A DNA stretch of 64,000 nucleotides, taken from assembly GCA_002104895.1 (NCBI GenBank), contig MCFG01000090.1, positions 77,501 through 141,500 on the forward strand, read 5' to 3'. Each line of letters opens with the position of its first letter. The first letter of the stretch is position 1. The translations under genes and the position numbers were made by a program. Shown here one piece after another: positions 14,352 through 32,066 of this stretch. Below the pieces are notes generated by a model. It saw nothing but the letters and a program-made list of their open reading frames with translations. It was not told where the DNA came from and did no database searches. Source of the DNA: Anaeromyces robustus (Eukaryota > Neocallimastigomycota > Neocallimastigomycetes > Neocallimastigales > Neocallimastigaceae).

Positions 14352-16816
14352 TATTTAATTAATAATAAAAAATTTATATATATATATATATTATTTATTT
14401 AATTAATAATAAAAAATTTATATATATATATATTATTTATTTAATTAATAATAAAAAATTTATATATATATATATATTATTTATTTAATTAATAATAAAA
14501 AATTTATATATATATTTACCATTACTACCAAAGAGAGTATTTGATTTTTCAACTTCAAATTCACCAGATTTTTCTTTATGAGCAGATTCACGAGCAATAA
14601 CTCTATCTAATTTCTCATGTTTTGATTCTAATTTTTCATCCCATGTTACTAATGGTGCACTAATATCATTACGTCCTGAAGTTTCTTTAACTTGATTTTT
14701 AACAACATATTCATCATCATCATCATCATGACCAATAACTTCATTTTGGAAAGCTTCTTCTTCTTTCTTTTCTTCTATAATCCAATTTCCTATCTTATTA
14801 AGAGCTGATTTCTTTGGTTTATTATTATAAATAAATTCTTCTTGATGATCATTGATATTTGTTTCATCATTATTTGAAACTTCCCATTTATTATTTGATT
14901 TATAATCAATTTTAAGAGTAGAATCATAATCATGATAAGTATTATTACTGTAGGTATTAGATATAATATTATCCAAAATTTTATTTTTAGAATTTTTAGA
15001 TGATTTATGATGTTTTTCATGTTTTTCATGTTTTTCATGTGATGATGTTTTAGTTTCTTTTGAGGAGGAGTTAGAAGTTGATTTTAATAATGTATTTAAT
15101 AATTCTTGTTTTGTATTAATAGATTCCTTTTGTTTTTCAAGTAATTTTTCCTTCTTAAGTTTTTTAAGCTTTTTTCTACTAATTGGAACACTCAATTCTT
15201 CAATAGAATTATTGGATTTTTTATTAGATTCTTCTATTTTATTTTTATTATTATCATTATTTAATTTTATTTTCTTAGTTTCTGGTTCTTCTTGTTTTTC
15301 TTTATTATTTAACTTCTTTAATTCTTCATCAAGTTTACTTGATTTCAATATTGGTTTTTTAACTTCTTTTTTAACTTCCTTTGAAATTTCTTCTAATTTT
15401 CTCTTCTTCACTATATTATTAACATTATGAAGTTTATTATTATGGTCTATATTTTCTATATTGTCACTTTCTTGTTGTTTCTATTATTTAAAAAAAAATA
15501 CATATATATATATATATAAAATATCGTTAAAATATAATAAATTATAAAAATGATTTAAAAATATACTGGTAAAAAAAAAAAAAAAAAATCAATGTTATAA
15601 ATATATTTACATTTATTTTTGTTGGCATTTTATTAATTGAAGATGGATCTCTAACATAAAATAATAAATAAGCTGGTTGTTTTAATACGGTTTTTAAACT
15701 AACTTGACTAACCTATTTATATAAAAATAAAATAAAATAAAATAAAATAAAATAAAATAAAATAAAATAAAATAAAATAAAAAAAAAAATTTAAATTCAT
15801 ATTAAAATAAATATATAGATATATATATATATTGACTTGTCTATATAATTGATAGTTTATTTTCATTATACTTACAGATGAATCGTTCATTTCATACCAG
15901 ATACCATTTGAATTTTTAACAAAACAGTAATAATGACCTGAATTACATGAACCACCATAATGAACTAATACAGCATATAAACGATATATTGGTATTTCAC
16001 GCTTTAAATATAAATTTTTTTATTTTTTTCAATTAATATATTAAAAATAAATAAATTCAATACAATAATAATTAGTAATTAATAATAAAAAATGAATAAT
16101 ATATAAATTTTTTACTATTATATGAATCTATTACTATTATATATTTTAAATTAAATTATTCTCTTTTCTGTTTTATATATATATATATATAATTACATGT
16201 GATTTTGACATATATGGACCTAAATTCAAAACTTCATCAAAATTAACAACTTTACCGATTTTACCACCTCCATAAAAAGATCTAGCAAAATCAAAACGTT
16301 TCAATTGTATAGTTAAAACCATTGGAGCTTGATATATAGTGATTTGTTTTTGAGCATTTGTAAGTTTTTTACATCTATTTATTTAATAATAATAATAAAT
16401 TTAAAATAAAATAAATATATATATATATATATATTTAATAAAAAATATTTAAAATAAAATAAATAAAATAAAGTAAATTAAAATAAAATAAAATAAAATA
16501 AAATAAAATAAAATAAAATAAAATAAAATAAAATAAAATAAAATAAAATAAAATAAAATAAAATAAAATAAAATTAAAAAAAGCATGTATATACCTGCTA
16601 CATTTATATTTATTGCCTTTAGATAGTATTTCTGGTTTAATAAATAATTCTAGTGCACGTTTGACACTATCACATCCTTTTATATCTAAGGATAAATCTA
16701 AACAAGGATCAAAAGTATTTGAATTATATTTACATTCTAAACATTTTACTTGACTTTGTAAATAACCACCAAAAATTTGATAAATCATATTGGTTTCTTT
16801 TATTCTATTATCTAAC

Positions 16817-16858
<42 letters not shown>

Positions 16859-18031
16859 TTTTTAATAAATAGGATAATTATGGAAAAAAAAATTTTTTTT
16901 TTATAAGAAATTAATACATATTTTTTTTTAAAAAAAAATATATATATATATAATACATAAAAAAAAAAAAAAAAAAAAATTACTTTTCATAACCACGTAA
17001 TACACTATTTTGTAATCCTTCAATAACAAATCTTAAAAATTCATGAGCATCTTCTTGTCTACCGATTCTCATATGTTTTGCAATATCTATATAAAAAATA
17101 TTATAATTAAAATTAAATATTTATATATTAATAGATTTGTAACATTATATTGGTTACATTATATATATTTTTCATTATATTATTTTTTTTTACTTTAAAA
17201 TAAAACATACTTTTTATTCTTGAAGCAATAGAACGAGGTACTACAGAATCTTTACCGGAACCCAATGCCATAGAGACATGTTTTTCTAATTCACACATCA
17301 TACAAAATTGTTGGTTTTTACCTTTTTTAATATTATTAATATTATTATTATAATTATTAATTTATATTTAAATAAAACACATATATTATTTAATAGTATT
17401 GAAATAATATATATATGAACGATATAATAAAATATTAAAAAAAATAATATAATAAAAAAAAAAATAAAATAAAATAGTATTAATGATATATTAATAATAA
17501 AATATATATATTGATATATTATATATATATATATATAAATACATAAATATATAAAAAAGAATAATTACATTTTCTTCCATGTTCCGAAGATAAAAGTATA
17601 TTAGTTAAAGGAGGAGTATAAGTTAAACATTGTAAAACTGAGTTTAAAAAACAAGTATTTCCAAGGTTTCTTAAACCGGAACCAATAGAAGATATTTTAT
17701 TCCAATGTAATTTAAGTTTATCTTTTTTATATAATATAGAAGTTGGTTTTTGAAATTCATTTTCTAAATCTTCTGTTGTATTTTCTGAATTATTTTGAGT
17801 TTTATTAGAATTTTTTTGCTTATCTCCTTTGAGACCGATAACATCTGGGTTATTAATAGGTGAATATTTCTTTTTTAATAATTCTTGTTGTTTATCTGGA
17901 CGAGTGGAAAGTTTAAAATGTACTCTTCTTTGTTTTAAAATAAATAAATTATTTCCATTTTTTGATAAAGCTGCATCAACCTTTGACTTATTAAAAGTAT
18001 TATTAGCAGTAGCAGGAGCTGTTTTCATCAT
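13772..18031 (-). CDS. USP36/Ubp10-like ubiquitin carboxyl-terminal hydrolase
   Basis: Ten exons: 17569-18031, 17211-17321, 16984-17086, 16595-16816, 16197-16374, 15876-16001, 15611-15712, 14520-15480, 13981-14219 and 13772-13855, giving 862 residues. A C19 cysteine protease domain spans residues about 115-430: Cys box [18 protein letters not shown] (nucleophile Cys127), [16 protein letters not shown], a zinc-binding pair CLEC (251-254) and CSRC (298-301), [11 protein letters not shown], His box [11 protein letters not shown] (His382) and WYEMNDSSV (Asn398/Asp399). All catalytic positions are present. A long Lys/Glu/Asn-rich disordered stretch follows, then a basic C-terminal module ([36 protein letters not shown]). 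The architecture matches USP36/USP42, nucleolar or nuclear deubiquitinases. Nucleolar location is inferred from the family and the lysine-rich tail. Two tandem ATGs open the frame; I chose the first. Confidence 0.93.
14340..14515. repeat. Four-copy minisatellite in a USP gene intron
   Basis: A 42-45 bp unit made of TTATTTATTTAATTAATAAT, AAAAAATTTA and a TA-dinucleotide run is repeated about four times, ending within a few bases of the splice donor at 14519. Copies differ mainly in TA-run length. It is inside the intron between exons 14520-15480 and 13981-14219. Confidence 0.85.
15721..15781. repeat. (AAAAT)n pentanucleotide repeat in a USP gene intron
   Basis: About eleven AAAAT/AAATA units directly beside the splice acceptor of the exon at 15611-15712. 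On the coding strand this reads TTTTA/TATTT and may serve as part of the pyrimidine-rich acceptor tract. Confidence 0.8.
16474..16575. repeat. (AAAAT)n pentanucleotide repeat in a USP gene intron
   Basis: About twenty AAAAT units just downstream of the donor of the exon at 16595-16816. On the coding strand, translation would run into Phe/Tyr/Ile/Leu-rich nonsense, which is why the upstream exon appears to extend without a stop. Homology shows that the real protein resumes at 16374. Confidence 0.85.
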
Positions 18032-18221
18032 ATTGTCTTTTTTTTTTTTTTTTTTTTTTTAATTTAAATATATTTCCTCTTTTTATTTTTTTTTTTTTTT
18101 TATTTTTATTGTTTTTATTAAAAATTTTTTATAATATATATTATATTTTTTATATATCATATTAATAATTAATAATATTAAATAATATATTAATAATAGG
18201 GGGATTATATATATTATATCA

Positions 18222-18255
<34 letters not shown>

Positions 18256-20480
18256 CAATTTTTTTTTTAATAATAATATATTTTTATATTTAATTTTTAA
18301 ATTGTATAATTCAATTTCATAAATAATATTCTATATATTTAGAAAAATGATTCATGTCTTTAAATATTTATTATTAATTATTTATTATATTTTTTTATAT
18401 TTAATATATTATATTACTTTATTTTAATATATATTATATTTTTTTATTTTTATTTTTATATTTTTATATTTTTATATCCCGTTCATTTTATATATTATAT
18501 TATAATAAAAAAACTAATTTAAATTATGGAAGAATTATATACCTTAATGTTTAATGGTTAGTTTCAAATAAATGGTATATCAACTTTATATTATTCTGTT
18601 TTTATAATATTTTTTTTTATTTATATATTTTAATTAAAAAAAAAAGGATAAAATAATTTTAAAAAAATATTTAAATATATATATAAAACTTTTTATATTA
18701 TTTTTTTTAATTATTTTTATTTTTAATTCTATTCAACTTGTTTCTTATTATTTTTATATTTTAATTATATATAATATAATATTTTTAATTAAATTATATA
18801 ATTACTTTATCCAAAAAAAAAAATAGTAAAATTATATTTATACTCTTCCTAATCAACCTTCATATATAAATTCTATTTGAATTTTAAATTCAAATAATTA
18901 TATATATATAATTTTATAATTTTAATAATTGAAATTGAATTATTTTAAATATTCATATATATATAATTTTGTTTATTAAATAAATATTCTTTTTATTGTA
19001 AATATTATTAATAAATAATTTCATTTAATAAGATAGAATTTCTTTTTACTTTTTTTTATTTTTTATTGAAAAAAAAATAAAATAAAAAATAAAAAAATAT
19101 CCAATTTCAAATTTCAAAAAATATATTTATTAAATAAAAATTTTTTCTTTTAAAAATTTGTTTTTAATTATTTTTTTTTTTCTTTTTTCTTTCAATTAAT
19201 CAAATTTGATTATTTCATATTAAAAATTTTTTTTGATTTAATATATTATTATTATTATTATTTATTATTATAATTTATTATTATAATTTATTATTATTAT
19301 TATTGGAAATTAAATTTTTTTTTTTATTTGTTACACTTTTTTTATTATTTATTTATATATAAGATATAATATATATAATATAACTTAAAACTTAATCTTT
19401 AAAATTATTTTAAACACATTATTGATATAAAAAAATAATAAAAAAAAATAAAATAAAAAAATAAAAAATAAAAAATAAAAAAAAAATAGTAAAAGATAAA
19501 AAATAAAATAAAATATAAAAATAAAATAAAATAAAATAAAATAAAATAAAATAAAATTATATAATAAAATTCTGGAATCTGGTTAAAGCTAAGCAGAATT
19601 TTTATTAATTCATCTTTATTCAATAATCCACATAAATTATTTTATCATAACCCAAATAAATTTAAACTATAATAGATAAAAATATTTTTTTTTATCTTGA
19701 TTTTTAATTATACTATAAATTATAGCAAACTTTATTACAATTTTAAAAATAAAATATCTTAAAAAAAAAATGAACTTTTACTTTAATAATTGATAATAAA
19801 ATATATATTTTTTATGATTTTGAATATTTTTTTTAAATAAAAAACTATATATAATTTTTTACATTTATTTACCTATGGTTTATAATTAAATAAACCTTTG
19901 TATTATTATATTTTTGTTGATTTTTTTAATTATTATTATTTTATTTTAGTATTATTTTATGGTATAATTAATAACTTAATAAAATAACTTAATAATATTT
20001 AATTATAATTATGTTTCTTCATACATACATATTTTTACATAATAATAATAATAATTATTATTTTTTTTTTTTTTTTATTATATTATTATATTAATGTCAA
20101 AACAAAAAAAATTATAAAATAATAGGATCATTAAAAATTTTTTCTTTATTATGATTGGTTAGAATAATTAAAATTTTTTTTTGTTTTTAATTATGATTTT
20201 AAAAAAAAAAAATAAAAAATAAACATTCATCCATATTTGTGATCAACATATATTTATGTAATTATATCATATTATTAATGTTTTTAGTATATATCATGTG
20301 ATTAAATTCATCTTACAAAAAAATTTTTTTTTTTTTTCCTTTAATCATATAAATAAATAAAAAAAAATAAAAAATAAAAAATTTTTTCTTTAATTCAAAA
20401 ATCTAAAAAGTTTTGAAATAAATAAGGTATTGAAGAGAAATTTAAATTTCTAAAAAAAAATTAAGATTTATAAAAATTTT

Positions 20481-20511
<31 letters not shown>

Positions 20512-20650
20512 TATTGAAAGAATGAAAAAAGAAAAAATAATAAATAAATAACATAAATAATTTATAATATTAATAATAAAAAAAATATATTGTTAATTAA
20601 TAAATTTTTAAAAATTCTAATTTTTTTTTTTTTATTATTAGTAATACAAA
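18032..20650. other. Divergent intergenic region between the USP36-like gene and rpb10
   Basis: This 2.6-kb stretch should contain both promoters. A 24-base T run (18039-18060) lies immediately upstream of the USP start, which is A-rich leader sequence on its coding strand. The rest is A/T homopolymers, TTA blocks (18227-18252, 19246-19300) and an AAAAT array (19504-19556). Two short coding-like pieces stand out but are not called: a plus-strand ATG at 18526 reading MEELYTLMFN, and a minus-strand run near 19566-19640 reading LCGLLNKDELIKILLSF. Confidence 0.6.
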
Positions 20651-21114
20651 ATGATCATTCCAGTTCGTTGTTTTTCATGTGGTAAGGTTATTGGTAACCT
20701 TTGGGAAAAATATTTAGATTTACTTAAAGAAGATTATACTGAAGGGTAAAAATTTAATAAAAATTTATATTATTAGGTTTATTAATTAATATATTAAATA
20801 TATAAAATAAAAATATTTTATATAAAAAAAAAATCATTAAATTTATTAATCAATTTAATATATATATTTTTTTTGTTTTTTTTTTTTTTACTTTTCTTAT
20901 ATATTATTTTTAATTATATATAACGTAATTTCAAAAATAAAAAAATGGATATAATAATATAAAATAATTTTTTTTTAAAAAAAAAAAAAAATAAAATAAA
21001 ATAAAATAAAATAGTCAAGCTCTTGATGCTCTTGGTTTAAAGCGTTACTGTTGTAGAAGAATGGTTTTAACACACGTTGATCTTATTGAAAAACTTTTAT
21101 TCTACGGAAACTAA
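20651..21114 (+). CDS. rpb10: RNA polymerases I, II and III subunit RPABC5 (Rpb10)
   Basis: Two exons, 20651-20745 and 21015-21114, encode 64 residues, slightly shorter than yeast (70) and human (67) proteins. Rpb10 is a small zinc-binding subunit shared by all three nuclear RNA polymerases; it bridges the Rpb2 and Rpb3 region. The full signature is present: [21 protein letters not shown] with zinc ligands Cys7 and Cys10, then [21 protein letters not shown] with Cys44 and Cys45. The splice falls inside the Gly codon of TEG|QALDALG. The protein ends FYGN, lacking the few extra C-terminal residues of fungal and animal versions. Confidence 0.97.
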
Positions 21115-22074
21115 ATTTAAAATACAAATGATATATTCAATCAATTCAGTGATAAAATGCATAAAGTTTTATTTCTTAAATTTTATTATTTCAAAATTTT
21201 AATAACTACCCAATTATTTATTAATTTAATTTCATCAATAGATTTTTTTTTTTATTTAAAATAATAAATATTTTTCTTTTTTTTCTAAATCTATATAGAG
21301 GAAGAAAAAAAGATAATAATATGATACATTACAGAAGAAGAATAATAATAATAGAACACATATAAAAAAAAAGAGAATATTAAAAAATAACTGTATAATT
21401 TATACTTTTTATTTATTTATATATAATCAAGTAAATTATGAATACCTCAATTATTTAAATAAAAAAATTTATAAAATATATATTAATATTCAATATTATT
21501 ACTAATACAAAAAAAAGTATATATATAAAAATATTATAATATATATGGTGTTTTTTTTTTTTTTTTTTACAACAATAATATTATAAATATTTTTTTTAGT
21601 TTCTTTTTATTCTTATTATTATTATTATATATTAGTATTAACCATTATTATTCATTAAAAAATGTTAATTTTTTTATTTAATACGTTGGTTACGATTTTT
21701 ATTGAATAATACATGCGTTAGTTATTATTTTTTATTATGTTTATTTATTATTTATATATATATATAATGATTTTAATATTATAATTCATAACTCATATGG
21801 ATGGATATTATTATATAATACTAGTCATTAATCAATAATATACATTAAAAAATGAAAAGAAAAAGAAAGAAATAAAGAGAAAGAATTAATACCAAGAAAT
21901 TCTGTAGTATCTTTTTAAAATAAAATTTATTTAAAAATAATAATAAAAGATTCTATAAATAAATATAATAAAATGGTATATATATATTCAATAATAATTG
22001 AATATAATTTATTTCTTTAGGTTGTAATTATTGATTGATATTTATTTATTTTATTTATTCATTTATTCATTCAT

Positions 22075-22121
<47 letters not shown>

Positions 22122-22166
22122 TTAATTTATTTATTTATTTATTTATTAATTTATTTATTTATTAAT

Positions 22167-22197
<31 letters not shown>

Positions 22198-22218
22198 TTA
22201 ATTTATTTATTTATTAAT

Positions 22219-22269
<51 letters not shown>

Positions 22270-22874
22270 TTTTAAATATAAAAATATTAAAAAAATAAAA
22301 AATAAAAAAATATATAAAATATATAATATATATATATAAAATTTGCATTGCAAAATCATTGGCTTTAAGATTATTATTATTTTAAAAAAAAAAAAAAAAA
22401 AAATTAAATTAATAATATAAATTTTAATTTCTATCTTTTTTTTTTATTATTTTTTATTTTTCGTTTTAAAACCTTTTAATTTAATTTTACCAAAAATTTA
22501 ATTTTAAATTAAAATTACATCGGATTTCTTAAAATTAAAAAAAGAAAATAAAAAAATAAAAAGAATATAAGGTTTTTTTTCATATTATTAAATTATAAAT
22601 TTTATCAATACTTTTTCTTATACATAAAAATGTAAATAGATTATTTATCCACTTTAAATTATGATTGAATTTCATGATTTTTTTTTTTTCTAATTTTAAA
22701 AAATTTCAATTATACATCTCTTTTAATTTTAAAAATTAATCAATAAAATTTTTCATATAATTAATTATTAATAATCTTCTCTTATTCTATATTTTTATTT
22801 TTATTTTCTTTTTTAATTTATGATTCTATCAAATATAAAATATAATATAATATAATAAAAATATAAAAAGTAAA
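21115..22874. other. Intergenic region between rpb10 and gpn1
   Basis: No gene seen. It holds the rpb10 3' flank, an A-run and T-run rich middle, a (TTTA)n array at 22060-22270 with TTAA interruptions, and the presumed gpn1 promoter, with a long A/T homopolymer alternation at 22370-22450. Confidence 0.7.
22055..22272. repeat. (TTTA)n tetranucleotide microsatellite
   Basis: About 215 bp of TTTA units with several TTAA variants, between rpb10 and gpn1. Same unit as the arrays at 241-502, 5405-5592 and 11305-11402. Confidence 0.9.
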
Positions 22875-24133
22875 ATGTCTTCAAGTAGTGCTTCAACTTC
22901 AGAAAAAAAGCCAACTGTTATTATTTGCATTGGTATGGCTGGTTCTGGAAAAACATCATTTATCCAAGTAATATAAATATATATTTTTTCAATATAAATA
23001 ATTTTATTTCAAGAAATATCAATTTAATAATACATTTTATTATACTTTATAATAATATATATATTTTTTTTTAAAAAAATTATTAAATTTTTAATAATGA
23101 CATTAATAATAAAAGAGAGTCAATTCATACATTCATAGTAATGGAAAAGCTGGTTATTTATTAAATTTGGATCCAGCTGTTTCACAAGTTCCATTTGGTG
23201 CAAATATTGATATTCGTGATACAGTTAATTACAAACAAGTTATGAAAGAGTATGAGAAATTCGAAATTTTTAATAATATTATAATATCCATAATTAAACT
23301 TTAAAATATAATATATATTAAATTTTTATTTTATAATTTTATTAATTTTATATATATATATTGTATTTTTTATAATATTTATATAAAATTTATATAAAAT
23401 TTATATAAAATTAAATTAAAAATAATATAAAATTAAATTTAGATATAATCTTGGTCCAAATGGTGGTATTTTAACTTCTTTAAATTTATTTACTACAAAA
23501 TTTGACCAAGTTTTAGATTTTATTGAAAAAAGATCCAAGGAAGTTGAGTAAGTATAATTCATTAAAAAAAAAAAAAAAAAAATTAGACTAATAATATATA
23601 TAATTAATATGTTATTACATATCATAATATATAGATATATATAAAAATACAATTTATTATTATTATATTTTATTCATATATATTAATATATTTATTATTT
23701 TTTTTTATATTATTAATTTTTATTTTTATTTTTTACTTTTATTTTTTATCACTATAAATAAAAAAGTTATATTTTATTAGATACACCAGGTCAAATTGAA
23801 ATTTTCACTTGGTCCGCTTCTGGTGCTATTATTACAGATACTTTAGCTGCTTCATACCCAACTGTTGTTGCCTATATTATTGATACACCAAGATCAACAA
23901 GTCCAGCTACATTTATGTCTAATATGCTTTATGCTTGCAGGTATATTATATAATTATATAATTATATTACTTTTATATATATATATAATATATATATATT
24001 TAATTATAATAATAAAAGAAAAAATTATTAATTTAAATTCTATCCTTTATTAATAATATTTATATATATTTAACAATCACTATAATAATAAATAATAATA
24101 ATAATAATCTATAAATAAAACAATTCATATATA

Positions 24134-24172
<39 letters not shown>

Positions 24173-24698
24173 GTATTATGTATAAAACAAAATTACCATT
24201 TGTTATTGTATTTAATAAAACGGATGTTGTTTCACATGATTTTGCTGTAGAATGGATGACAGATTATGAAAGTTTCCAAAATGCACTTCAAGATAATACC
24301 ACATATATGGGATCTTTAATTAATTCCATGTGTCTTATGTTAGAAGAATTTTATAATTCTCTTAAAGTGAGTGGGGTATCAGCAGTTACTGGAGAAGGTA
24401 TGGATGAATTCTTTGATATTTTAAAAGATTCTGTTAAAGAATATGAAACGGAATATAAACCAGAATTAGAACGTATGATTAAAGCTAAGGTAATAACAAT
24501 AATAATTCATAATAATAATAATAATTCATAATAATAATTCATAATAATAATTATCATTATTATTAATATAATTATTTATTTATTTATTATTTTAATACTT
24601 AATATTTTATTATTTTTTTTTAAATAATATATTATAATTTTGAATATTATATTATTTTTTATTATAATATTATATATATTATAATTATCATAATTATC

Positions 24699-24740
<42 letters not shown>

Positions 24741-24877
24741 GATGAATGCCGATGAAAAGAGAAAGAAGGAAAACTTAAATAAATTAATGAAAGATATGAA
24801 TATTTCAAAAGAAGGTAATGCTATTGATTCAGATGATGAAGATATTAGTGATGAAGATGTTAATAATTATCAAGGTA

Positions 24878-24909
<32 letters not shown>

Positions 24910-25118
24910 AAAATATATTATAATATTTAATTTTGATCATATTAATCTAATAAAAAAAAAATAAATAAATAAATAAATAAAATGAATAAAATGTTAATAT
25001 TTTTTTATTGTTAATAATAATAAAATTTATTATTATAGATGATACTGAAAAATCACAACGTATTATGGAAGATATTTCATACAGAAACTTTATTAATGCT
25101 AATCGTAGAAAGAATTAA
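22875..25118 (+). CDS. gpn1: GPN-loop GTPase 1 (XAB1/Npa3 homologue)
   Basis: Seven exons: 22875-22967, 23116-23249, 23443-23547, 23767-23940, 24174-24489, 24742-24874 and 25039-25118, giving 344 residues (human protein 374). GPN1 is a cytoplasmic-nuclear shuttling GTPase needed for assembly and nuclear import of RNA polymerase II. Visible motifs: P-loop GMAGSGKT (residues 20-27), the family-defining Gly-Pro-Asn loop (80-82, in NLGPNGG), G3 [15 protein letters not shown] (116 onward), [19 protein letters not shown], and G4 NKTD (183-186). A conserved [14 protein letters not shown] follows, then a charged, acidic C-terminal tail ([11 protein letters not shown]). The next gene upstream is another polymerase-related gene, rpb10, in the same direction, but this is probably coincidence. 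Confidence 0.96.
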
Positions 25119-25946
25119 TAATTAATACATATTAATTTAATTAATTTACTAATGTTAATTATTAATTATAAAAATAATATATAGAAAACTATTTTTTACC
25201 CATATAAATTTTTTATAAAAAAAAAAAAAAAGCATATCTATACTACTACTATTAATAATTATTTATTATAAGAATAATTTAATAATAATAATATATATAT
25301 AATATATATATATATATAAGAGAGAAAGAGAAGTAAAAAGAAAAAAGAAAAAAAAAATTGAAATCTATTATTTATTGTTTATTAAAAATGTATTATACCT
25401 TTATATTCAAAAAAATAATTCTTTATTCTTTTTATTTTTTTTAATTTTTTTTTAATTTGTTTAATTAAATAAATACAAAAATAAATAAATAAATAAATAA
25501 AATAAAAAATAATAAAAAAAAAAAAAAAAAAAAACTTTAAAAAATCAATAATATTTAGAAGTTTATTATATTATTATATATTTTATTTAAATATTTTTAT
25601 TTTTTTTTTTTTTTTTAATTTTTATTTTTTATATTAATATAAAATGATGATGGTTATTATTATCTATTTTATTTATACATTTATTTTTATTTATAAGTTT
25701 ATTGTTTTTTTGATATTATGTTTTGCTTATTTTTTTATTATAATTTTATTTCACTTTTTTTTTTTTTTTTTTTTTTTTTTGATATATTTGTAATTTTTTT
25801 TTTTGTGTTAACATTTCTTTTTTATATTATTTTATGTTTATTTTATTTAATTTTTTTATTTTTTATTTTTTTTTTTTTTTATTTATTTATTAATTCTTGT
25901 TGTTTTATATAAATGTTTTATATATTATTTATTATATTTTTCAATT

Positions 25947-25977
<31 letters not shown>

Positions 25978-26531
25978 CCTTATCATTATCATTTTGTTTT
26001 TACTTTTACTTTTTGGTTTTTTTTTTTTTTATATCAATAATATATATTATATATTATATTATAATCCGTTTTTTTTTATTTAATTCTATAGTAATATACT
26101 ATAAAATTACTTTTTTTAATATTTCTTTTTTTTTTTTTTTTTTTTTCATTATTATTTATTTATTTATAGATTTATTAATATATATTTATACAACTTTTTT
26201 TTTTTTTTTTATTTTTAAAAGTTTTATGATACAGGATATATATAAAAAATTTTTTTAAAAAAATATATATAATATAGTATATATTATATATTATTAAGGG
26301 AATATGGAAATATGGAAATATGGAAATATATATATTATTATTTATATATATATATTGATTTCATATAATATTGGTTTTATTTTATATAAATATTAAAAAA
26401 AAAAATTTTTTTTAAAATATTTAAAAAAAAAAAGAAAAGAAAAAGAGACAGAACAATCTGTTTATTTCTATTTTTTTATATTTATATAATAAATAGATTC
26501 TTTTTTTTTTTTTTTTTTTTAAAGATTAAAT
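25119..26531. other. Convergent 3' flank between gpn1 and the coiled-coil gene
   Basis: No coding sequence can be supported. The stretch is dominated by T homopolymers (25594-25616, 25757-25781, 25951-25977, 26127-26145) that produce spurious phenylalanine-rich frames. A short triplicated nine-base unit (ATATGGAAA) lies at about 26303-26331. Confidence 0.7.
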
Positions 26532-31010
<4,479 letters not shown>

Positions 31011-31269
31011 TTTTTTTTTCTTTCTTTTTATATTTTTAGCAATATATTATATTATATTATAAAAATTTATTATTTGTAATTAATTTATTTATAATAAATA
31101 GAACTTGTTTATATATTTGAAATTTTAAAATTCTTTTATATATATAATAGTTCTCTTAATTAAAAAAAAAAGTATTATTTTATTATATTTGTAATTGTAA
31201 CAATAGTTATTAAAATTTGTCACAATATAATATTTTACTTTTATTATTTATTCATACATAATATTACAA

Positions 31270-31276
31270 TGTTTTG

Positions 31277-31303
<27 letters not shown>
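31270..31303. repeat. (GTTTT)n pentanucleotide repeat
   Basis: Six to seven tandem GTTTT units about 260 bp upstream of the coiled-coil gene start. The complementary AAAAC repeat occurs at 58470-58511. Confidence 0.85.
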
Positions 31304-31307
<4 letters not shown>

Positions 31308-31908
31308 TCTTTGTTTATTTGTTTATTTGTTTATTTATTAATATTGTTATTATTATTGTTATTGTTATTGTTATTGTTTAAATTAAATTAATCATTATTA
31401 TTAATGAATAATGATTTTATTTAAAAAAAGAGTAAATAATACAATGTTAAAAATCCCGTTTATTTATGAATTAGTTTTTTTATACCTTTAAATATTTTAG
31501 TAAAATAAATATAATAAAAAAAAATTAAAAATAAAAATAAAAAAAAAAATGAAAATATATTAATGATTCTTATTTTTTAATTTTACTAAATTATTTATCT
31601 ATTATTATTTAAAAAGAAAAAAAAATAATAAACTGATAAACTAATAAACTTTATGAAAAAAAATAAATAAATAAAATATATTTATTTCTTATTTTTTTTC
31701 TCCTTTTTGTTGGTAATTTTATTTTATTTTTTTTTTTTTTTTTTGTCTTTATCTATTATTTTCTTATATTATTAATTCTTATTTTGTCATTCAATAACAA
31801 TTTTGTATAAAAGTTTAAATTATAATTGGATATTTAATTATTTTAAAAAAGGTATCACTTTTTAAATTGAAAAATATATATATATATATATAATTTTGTA
31901 TATATATG

Positions 31909-32066
31909 TTATAATAAAAAACAAAGTTTTGTTTTATTATATTTCTTTTTTGTGAATATGTCGCTTTTATTGTTCAATTTATGATTGTTTAAATAACAAA
32001 AAAACTGTAATTTTGGAAAAAGATTTACATATAAATTATCATTGTCTTTTAATTTAATTTAAGCTT
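31909..32066 (-). other. Coding-like minus-strand open stretch without a start codon
   Basis: About 50 codons are open on the minus strand, reading LKDNDNLYVNLFPKLQFF followed by CYLNNHKLNNKSDIFTKKK, then a stop. The mix of Asp, Pro, Gln, Cys, His and Ser is unlike random A/T noise. There is no ATG, so it would have to be an exon or a gene remnant. No family recognised. Confidence 0.2.
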
